24,399 nucleotides of DNA from a virus. A program made the position numbers and the translations under genes. Location of the stretch: positions 1 to 24,399 of the IMG/VR virus record IMGVR_UViG_3300042691_025948. The stretch is one strand, 5' to 3'. This document shows positions 21,326 to 24,399 of the stretch, piece after piece. Position 1 is the first letter of the stretch; each line of letters begins with the position of its first letter. The notes beneath the pieces were generated by a model. The model worked only from the letters and a program-made list of their open reading frames with translations, searched no databases and had not been told where the DNA came from.

Positions 21326-21470
21326 GACGATCGAAGCGATCAACGAAGCCCGCGAGGCCCTGCGGAGTGGCCTGGAGAAGGGGATGTGGAGCCGGGAAGA
21401 GTACAAAATGGGGATGGCAAACATGGCCGAAGCTGAAGCCGTCCTGAAGCTGCGAGCGGCTCGGAACTGA
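21309..21470 (+). CDS. Small helical hypothetical protein (53 aa)
   Basis: This 53-aa protein starts at ATG 21309 after a strong AAAGGAG. The chain is two predicted helices: TTIEAINEAREALRSGLEKGM and SREEYKMGMANMAEAEAVLKLRAAR. There is no recognised domain. It shares its start region with the gene at 20946 and lies right behind promoter 2, so it should be among the first genes expressed. Small helical early proteins like this are frequent host-takeover or regulator-binding products, but there is no direct evidence. Confidence 0.65.
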   Translation: MSLNLTTIEAINEAREALRSGLEKGMWSREEYKMGMANMAEAEAVLKLRAARN

Positions 21471-21481
21471 AAAGCAAAACC

Positions 21482-21508
21482 GGCCCTCCCCGAAAGGCGG
21501 GGAGGGCC
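21482..21508 (+). terminator. Strong 11-bp hairpin
   Basis: An 11-nt arm at 21482-21492 pairs perfectly with 21498-21508 around a 5-nt loop, 12 nt after the stop at 21470. No T-run follows, so it is either a Rho-independent terminator of the non-canonical kind or an mRNA-stability element. Confidence 0.6.
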
Positions 21509-21533
21509 TATGGGGCGAAGTGGAGGGTGAATT

Positions 21534-21683
21534 ATGTCGAGCTTCTTGTTCCAACTGTCGATCGGATGTGTCCTGGCGGCCTTGGCGATGCCGTCGCAGT
21601 CGTCGTACTGGCACATCGCGGCGAGCGTGCTGGCTCTTGTGTCGCTCCCTGTGGCGTTCCTTGAGCCGAGCCGCCGCCGCTGA
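21534..21683 (+). CDS. Two-span small membrane protein (49 aa)
   Basis: ATG 21534 follows GGAGG with 7-nt spacing. The product has two hydrophobic spans, LFQLSIGCVLAALAMPS and HIAASVLALVSLPVAFLE, separated by a short SQSSYW turn and followed by a basic RRR tail, predicting a hairpin with both ends in the cytoplasm. Size and topology resemble class II holins or small superinfection-type membrane proteins, yet the gene lies in the early region, which makes a membrane-exclusion or regulatory role as likely as lysis. Confidence 0.6.
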   Translation: MSSFLFQLSIGCVLAALAMPSQSSYWHIAASVLALVSLPVAFLEPSRRR

Positions 21684-21718
21684 CCCGCTGATGAGGCTTG
21701 TGCAGGCCGCAAGCCGAA

Positions 21719-21739
21719 ACGAGCCACGGAACGGCTCGT
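21719..21739 (+). other. Perfect 7-bp hairpin between small genes
   Basis: ACGAGCC (21719-21725) and GGCTCGT (21733-21739) pair exactly around a 7-nt loop. Together with GGCTTG/CAAGCC upstream (from about 21693) it fills the gap between the membrane-protein gene and the next small gene. Confidence 0.5.
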
Positions 21740-21795
21740 CCGGGAAAGGCCACGCCCAGCATGTCGCCGGGCGGTCCCCGACTTGGAGAATGACC

Positions 21796-21999
21796 ATGTT
21801 CGCGATGTTGATCGACAGTTTCCGAGCCCTGAGCGCCGCCGTCACCCGGAAGGCCACGGCCGTCAATCGCTCGGCCGAGCTCTGGGAGACCATGAATGAG
21901 GCGATGGCCGGCGCCATGGCCGAACGCGGAATCCTGCCGGTGACCGATGGCCTGCCGGCGATCGAGGCGCCCGAGCCGGCTCGGCGGCGGAAGGCGTGA
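21796..21999 (+). CDS. Hypothetical 67-aa protein
   Basis: Start at ATG 21796 with GGAG 7 nt upstream; the in-frame ATG at 21790 is too close to that site. The first 18 residues (MFAMLIDSFRALSAAVTR) are mildly hydrophobic, then an amphipathic helix (SAELWETMNEAMAGAMAERG) and a Pro/Arg-rich tail (EAPEPARRRKA). There is no recognisable domain and no clear membrane segment. It ends just before an intrinsic terminator. Confidence 0.6.
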   Translation: MFAMLIDSFRALSAAVTRKATAVNRSAELWETMNEAMAGAMAERGILPVTDGLPAIEAPEPARRRKA

Positions 22000-22002
22000 G
22001 CA

Positions 22003-22042
22003 AAAGGGCCAGGCCCTGGCCCCATCGGCCCGGGCTTTTTTT
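22003..22042 (+). terminator. Rho-independent terminator
   Basis: A GC-rich imperfect stem (AGGCCCTGGCC around 22011-22020 with GGCCCGGGCT around 22027-22036) is followed by seven Ts (22036-22042); an A-run precedes it (22002-22005). The next gene's ribosome site GGAGGG starts at 22043, directly after the T-run, so any transcript crossing the terminator can also be translated at once. Confidence 0.72.
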
Positions 22043-22055
22043 GGAGGGCGATTCG

Positions 22056-22235
22056 ATGACCGCACAAGAGATGTTCGACGCGGCGTTTGCCTCGGCCCGA
22101 TCGCCACGAAGCGACGCCTACAAGCTCGGAGTAATCGGGCTTTTGAAGTACCGAACCGGCGAAGTCAATCGACTCCATTGCCCATTTCGGGAAGGGACGG
22201 CCGAATCGGGTCGATCTACTAGGAGCCCCGCATGA
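22056..22235 (+). CDS. Hypothetical 59-aa protein coupled to the regulator
   Basis: Starts at ATG 22056 with GGAGGG upstream and overlaps the next gene's start by 4 nt (ATGA). The N-terminal 35 residues (MTAQEMFDAAFASARSPRSDAYKLGVIGLLKYRTGE) form a compact helical segment; similar 'AFxxARSPRSxAYKxGVxxxL' phrasing is something I have the impression of having seen in small phage proteins with a role near DNA, but I cannot name a family. Translational coupling to the XRE-like gene suggests shared regulation. Confidence 0.65.
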   Translation: MTAQEMFDAAFASARSPRSDAYKLGVIGLLKYRTGEVNRLHCPFREGTAESGRSTRSPA

Positions 22236-22495
22236 AACCGAAGAAACCCAGCGGCCGGCCTCGACTCCCGCGCCCTGACACCCTGCCCGGGCGGATCGGC
22301 GCCAGGCTAGAGGCTTCCCGCGAGTCTCGCGGCTTGACGCAGACGCAACTCGTCGCGGCATCCGGCGTCAGCCTTGGAACGCTCGCCCGATACGAGCGCG
22401 GCGAGGTCGACCCGCAGGCCGGCGTCCTGGCGGCGCTGGCGGCGGCGTTGGGGATGACCGGGCGTGAACTGCTGCGGCCGGTCAAAGGGTGGTAG
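22232..22495 (+). CDS. XRE-family helix-turn-helix regulator
   Basis: This 87-aa protein has a basic N-terminal arm (KPKKPSGRPRLPRPD) and then the standard five-helix HTH of lambda Cro/CI type: RIGARLEASRESRGLTQTQLVAASGVSLGTLARYERGEVDPQAGVLAALAAALG, with the recognition helix around VSLGTLARYERG. It lacks a C-terminal dimerisation or protease domain, so it is Cro-sized rather than a LexA/CI-type repressor. It is the obvious candidate to bind the two palindromic operators at 20360 and 21244; direct binding is inferred. Confidence 0.88.
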   Translation: MKPKKPSGRPRLPRPDTLPGRIGARLEASRESRGLTQTQLVAASGVSLGTLARYERGEVDPQAGVLAALAAALGMTGRELLRPVKGW

Positions 22496-22500
22496 GCGTC

Positions 22501-22523
22501 TACAGGATTACAGGATAACGGCA
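22501..22523 (+). repeat. Integrase arm-type sites, left arm
   Basis: TACAGGAT (22501-22508) is followed by TACAGGATAACGGCA (22509-22523). The same 15-mer occurs exactly at 22776-22790, and TACAGGATAA at 22756-22765. These direct repeats flank the tRNA-derived core and are most simply integrase N-domain binding sites. Confidence 0.7.
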
Positions 22524-22629
22524 GGCGTTGCAGTATTTTCCTTTGTTTTTCGGCATGTTTTCGTAGCCTTTCTTGGATGTGTTCCGGGCGGCAATCTCGC
22601 CTCTTTCCGCGTGTTTCATGCGGAATTTG

Positions 22630-22711
22630 AGCGGCACATGGCGAATTGACCGGAAGCCTTAAAATCCCCTGGGGGGCAACCCCCGTGCCGGTTCGAATCC
22701 GGCCGCGGCTA
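22630..22711 (+). other. attP: attP core: tRNA-Leu(UAA) 3' half with degenerate 5' half
   Basis: From 22658 the sequence is the 3' part of a class II tRNA: anticodon loop CTTAAAA (anticodon TAA), the 3' strand TCCCC of its stem, a long variable arm (GGGGG-CAA-CCCCC, 22672-22684), a perfect T arm GCCGG-TTCGAAT-CCGGC (22687-22703) and the acceptor 3' strand CGCGGCT (22704-22710). Upstream, 22630-22657 only roughly resembles the 5' half: 5 of 7 acceptor pairs, a broken D arm and a mismatched anticodon stem. No CCA is encoded. The boundary of tRNA identity in the anticodon loop is where tyrosine integrases often recombine. A functional divergent tRNA is unlikely given the unpaired stems. Confidence 0.75.
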
Positions 22712-22755
22712 TTGAATTTTCTGCGGTTTGCTGATAGGTTAGCGTGGCGTCGGTT

Positions 22756-22790
22756 TACAGGATAAATTCAGGCTCTACAGGATAACGGCA
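22756..22790 (+). repeat. Integrase arm-type sites, right arm
   Basis: TACAGGATAA (22756-22765) and TACAGGATAACGGCA (22776-22790). The last base is the A of the integrase start codon, so integrase bound here would also cover its own ribosome site (AGGATAACGGC), suggesting autoregulation. Confidence 0.7.
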
Positions 22791-23911
22791 TGCCACGCCG
22801 TCGGAAAGGCGAAGCCCCGCAAATGCGACTCCATCGCCCGAGCGGCCGCGCCTATGTCGCGGTCGGCCGTGAACAGCACTACCTCGGCCCCTGGGGCTCG
22901 GCTGAGTCGCGTCGCGCCTACCGCGACTTCATCAGGCGATGGGAGGCCGAACAGAAGACGCCGGCAAAGGCGGCAAGGCTTGGCGCTCCAACGGTCGCCG
23001 ACGTCGTCACGGCGTTCCTTGCGTTCGCTCAGCAGCACTACCGCCGCCGAGACGGCACACAGACAGACGAGCTGCGGGCTTTCCGAAACGTGCTGACTTA
23101 CCTACTCCACAGGCACGCCGAGAGGATTGCCGACGACATCACGGGCCGAGACCTCGGCGAGCTCGTCGAAGCGTGGCGGGCTGCCGGCCTGACTCGCCGA
23201 TACATCAACAAATCACTCGGCCGGCTGAAGCGCGTCTTCCGGTGGGCGGCGTCGCCGTCCCGGGAGCTGGTCTCAGAGACGACGGCGGCGCGGCTGTCCC
23301 TCGTGGAAGGCTTATCGGTCGGCGAGGCGCCGGATCGGCCTGACGTGCAGCCGGTGCCGCTTCGTGACTTGGCGTTAACGCTCCGCTGGCTCGACGCTCA
23401 TCGTCCGATGTTGGCTGCGATGGCGCGGGTCGGCTACTATTGCGGCGCGCGGCCTGGCGAGGTGTGCCGCATGCAGGGCGGCGAGGTGGTTCGAGACCGT
23501 TTCCGAGTCGGCCGGCAGACGATTCGCATTCCAGAGGGGCTTGCCGTCTTTCTGCCTTCCGAGCACAAGAACGCCAAGAGGGGGCACACGGTCTACTACA
23601 CCCTCGGCCCGCGGTGCCTGGATGTTCTCGGCCCATGGCTCAAGGACGGCCACCTTTTCGCCCTCGGCGGCTCACGCAGCCACATCAGCGAAGAGCATTA
23701 CGCCAGCCTGATCGCCGAAGCGGCCAAAGCGGCCGGCGCCGGGCACTGGTCCCCAAACCGGTTGCGGCACAATTTCGCGACGCGATGGGATCAGCTCGCC
23801 GGCATCGAGGCGACGGCGGCCGCCCTGCGGCACAAGCACGCGAGCACGACCGCGATCTACATCCAGCGTGATCTACTCAAGGTGGGCGAGCTGGCCGCGC
23901 GGCTCAGCTAG
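22790..23911 (+). CDS. int: Tyrosine recombinase (phage integrase)
   Basis: This 373-aa site-specific recombinase has an N-terminal arm-binding part (about 1-60, basic), a SAM-like core-binding domain (about 67-165, VADVVTAFLAFAQQHYRR, INKSLGRLKRVFRWA) and a catalytic domain. Catalytic positions are Arg221 in GARPGE, a lysine in HKNAKRGHTVYY (260 or 263), NRLRH with Arg326, His348 in LRHKH, and the nucleophile Tyr357 in AIYIQ, nine residues after His348 as expected. The first residue of the usual HxxR motif is Asn323, a variant I associate with integrases from Planctomycetota and relatives. It lies beside the attP site. Confidence 0.93.
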   Translation: MPRRRKGEAPQMRLHRPSGRAYVAVGREQHYLGPWGSAESRRAYRDFIRRWEAEQKTPAKAARLGAPTVADVVTAFLAFAQQHYRRRDGTQTDELRAFRNVLTYLLHRHAERIADDITGRDLGELVEAWRAAGLTRRYINKSLGRLKRVFRWAASPSRELVSETTAARLSLVEGLSVGEAPDRPDVQPVPLRDLALTLRWLDAHRPMLAAMARVGYYCGARPGEVCRMQGGEVVRDRFRVGRQTIRIPEGLAVFLPSEHKNAKRGHTVYYTLGPRCLDVLGPWLKDGHLFALGGSRSHISEEHYASLIAEAAKAAGAGHWSPNRLRHNFATRWDQLAGIEATAAALRHKHASTTAIYIQRDLLKVGELAARLS

Positions 23912-24306
23912 TCGAGCAGGGCGGCAACGCGTTCGCCTTCCTCGGTCAAGAAATAGCCGGTGCGCGGGCGGTGGGACATGAGGCCGGCTTCGGTCAGCTG
24001 GGCGATGCCGCGGCCCTTCTCGAAGAGCTGAGACTTCGACAGTCCCGACTTGTCTACGAGGGCGTCAGTCTTCATCTCGCCGCACTGGCGAAGCGAGATC
24101 AGGATGACCTTTTGCGTGTCGGTTGGCTCGAATTCGGCTTCTTCGTCCATATCGAGATCAGCCGGCAATGGCAGGGCGATCGGCTTGCCGTTTCGGCGGC
24201 GAATCTGGATTGCTTCGCAATCGGCTCGCGTCGCCGGCCCCAAGTTTGACGCGACCCAAGCCCCGACAGTCTTGAGAAGTGTGCGAGTGTCGACTCGGCG
24301 AGACAT
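23908..24306 (-). CDS. Winged-helix protein, convergent with integrase
   Basis: This 132-aa protein is the only minus-strand gene. It overlaps the integrase stop by four bases (the CTAG contains both stops), so the two transcripts converge. The C-terminal 80 residues look like a winged helix: helices TQKVILISLRQCG, KTDALVDKSGLSKSQLFEKGRGIAQLTEAGL, then a wing HRPRTGYFLTEEGERVAALL. The N-terminal part (SRRVDTRTLLKTVGAWVASNLGPATRADCEAIQIRRRNGKPIALPLP) is unrecognised. ATG 24306 follows GAGGG with 9-nt spacing. A regulator of lysogeny, or an excisionase-like or replication-control protein, are options; none is established. Confidence 0.72.
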   Translation of the reverse strand: MSRRVDTRTLLKTVGAWVASNLGPATRADCEAIQIRRRNGKPIALPLPADLDMDEEAEFEPTDTQKVILISLRQCGEMKTDALVDKSGLSKSQLFEKGRGIAQLTEAGLMSHRPRTGYFLTEEGERVAALLD

Positions 24307-24337
24307 GGCGTTTTTCCCTCAACAGATTGACGCCAAG

Positions 24338-24371
24338 CGAAGGTCAGGTGGCAGATGAACGCCAACCTTCG
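24338..24371 (-). promoter_or_regulatory. Inverted repeat upstream of the winged-helix gene
   Basis: CGAAGGT (24338-24344) and ACCTTCG (24365-24371) form an inverted repeat that also encloses TGGC/GCCA. Two imperfect copies of GATTGACGCCAA (24325-24336 and 24354-24365, 10 of 12 positions) are 29 bp apart, close to three helical turns. This is a plausible operator for the divergent control region to the right, which continues beyond the window. Confidence 0.4.
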
Positions 24372-24399
24372 GGTTCTTGTGTCGATCTTTTTTCTTTGC

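Noticed and set aside
22464-22649. Open frame of 61 codons after the XRE gene
   Set aside because: It starts inside the XRE gene, crosses the integrase arm repeats and ends in the tRNA-derived core. Composition is not protein-like and there is no ribosome site.
22630-22711. Functional tRNA-Leu gene
   Set aside because: The D stem and anticodon stem do not pair and the acceptor stem has two mismatches; only the 3' half is intact, so an attachment site is the better reading.
1-24399. CRISPR array, insertion sequence or transposase
   Set aside because: I saw no regularly spaced repeats, no transposase motifs and no terminal inverted repeats with target duplications. The only repeats are the leader, promoter, start-cassette, arm-site and fibre repeats described.

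Overview
This window reads as the late half and part of the early/lysogeny region of a tailed, double-stranded DNA phage: a temperate siphovirus with an HK97-type head. The DNA is GC-rich, and every gene but the last lies on the + strand. The host is not shown directly. Phrasing of the integrase active site, of the lysis-region proteins and of several hypothetical proteins reminds me of Planctomycetota, but that is recollection rather than a search result, and I hold it loosely.

Layout. 1-82: terminator of an upstream gene. 83-5575: packaging and head start: HNH nuclease, a decoration-like protein, small and large terminase, portal, and an S49 head-maturation protease. 5576-7208: major capsid gene with its own leader, followed by a structured intergenic RNA region (a 13-bp hairpin and a tRNA-like element). 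7209-9528: head-tail connector, head-closure protein, two tail-completion proteins and the tail tube. 9544-10136: tail assembly chaperone pair joined by a canonical A AAA AAC -1 frameshift site. 10129-16993: tape measure, tail-tip and fibre proteins, and a lectin-like receptor-binding candidate. 17028-19138: small membrane proteins, a secreted papain-like cysteine peptidase and a membrane-anchored thioredoxin-fold protein (probable lysis or envelope module). 19138-20315: a DUF6378-like protein and a metallophosphoesterase. 20320-22495: a string of very small early-type genes separated by hairpins and driven by two copies of a promoter whose spacer is a perfect 20-bp palindrome, ending in an XRE-type regulator. 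22500-22790: a phage attachment site, formed by the 3' half of a tRNA-Leu(UAA) gene flanked on both sides by copies of a 15-bp direct repeat. 22790-23911: tyrosine integrase. 23908-24306: convergent winged-helix protein on the minus strand.

Because putative integrase arm sites lie on both sides of the tRNA-derived core, and phage genes lie on both sides too, the window looks like a free or circular phage genome (intact attP) rather than one end of an integrated prophage.

Three transcription modules (packaging, capsid, lysis) begin with the same element, ending in TAGAYCAACAATGARC. Two copies are near-identical over 38 nt. This is a candidate phage-specific late promoter or leader. The two palindromic promoters and the XRE protein suggest a small early control circuit. 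The least expected items are the repeated late element with its short leader reading frames, the tRNA-like minihelix behind the capsid gene, the attP architecture, and the secreted peptidase plus thioredoxin-fold pair in the lysis region.
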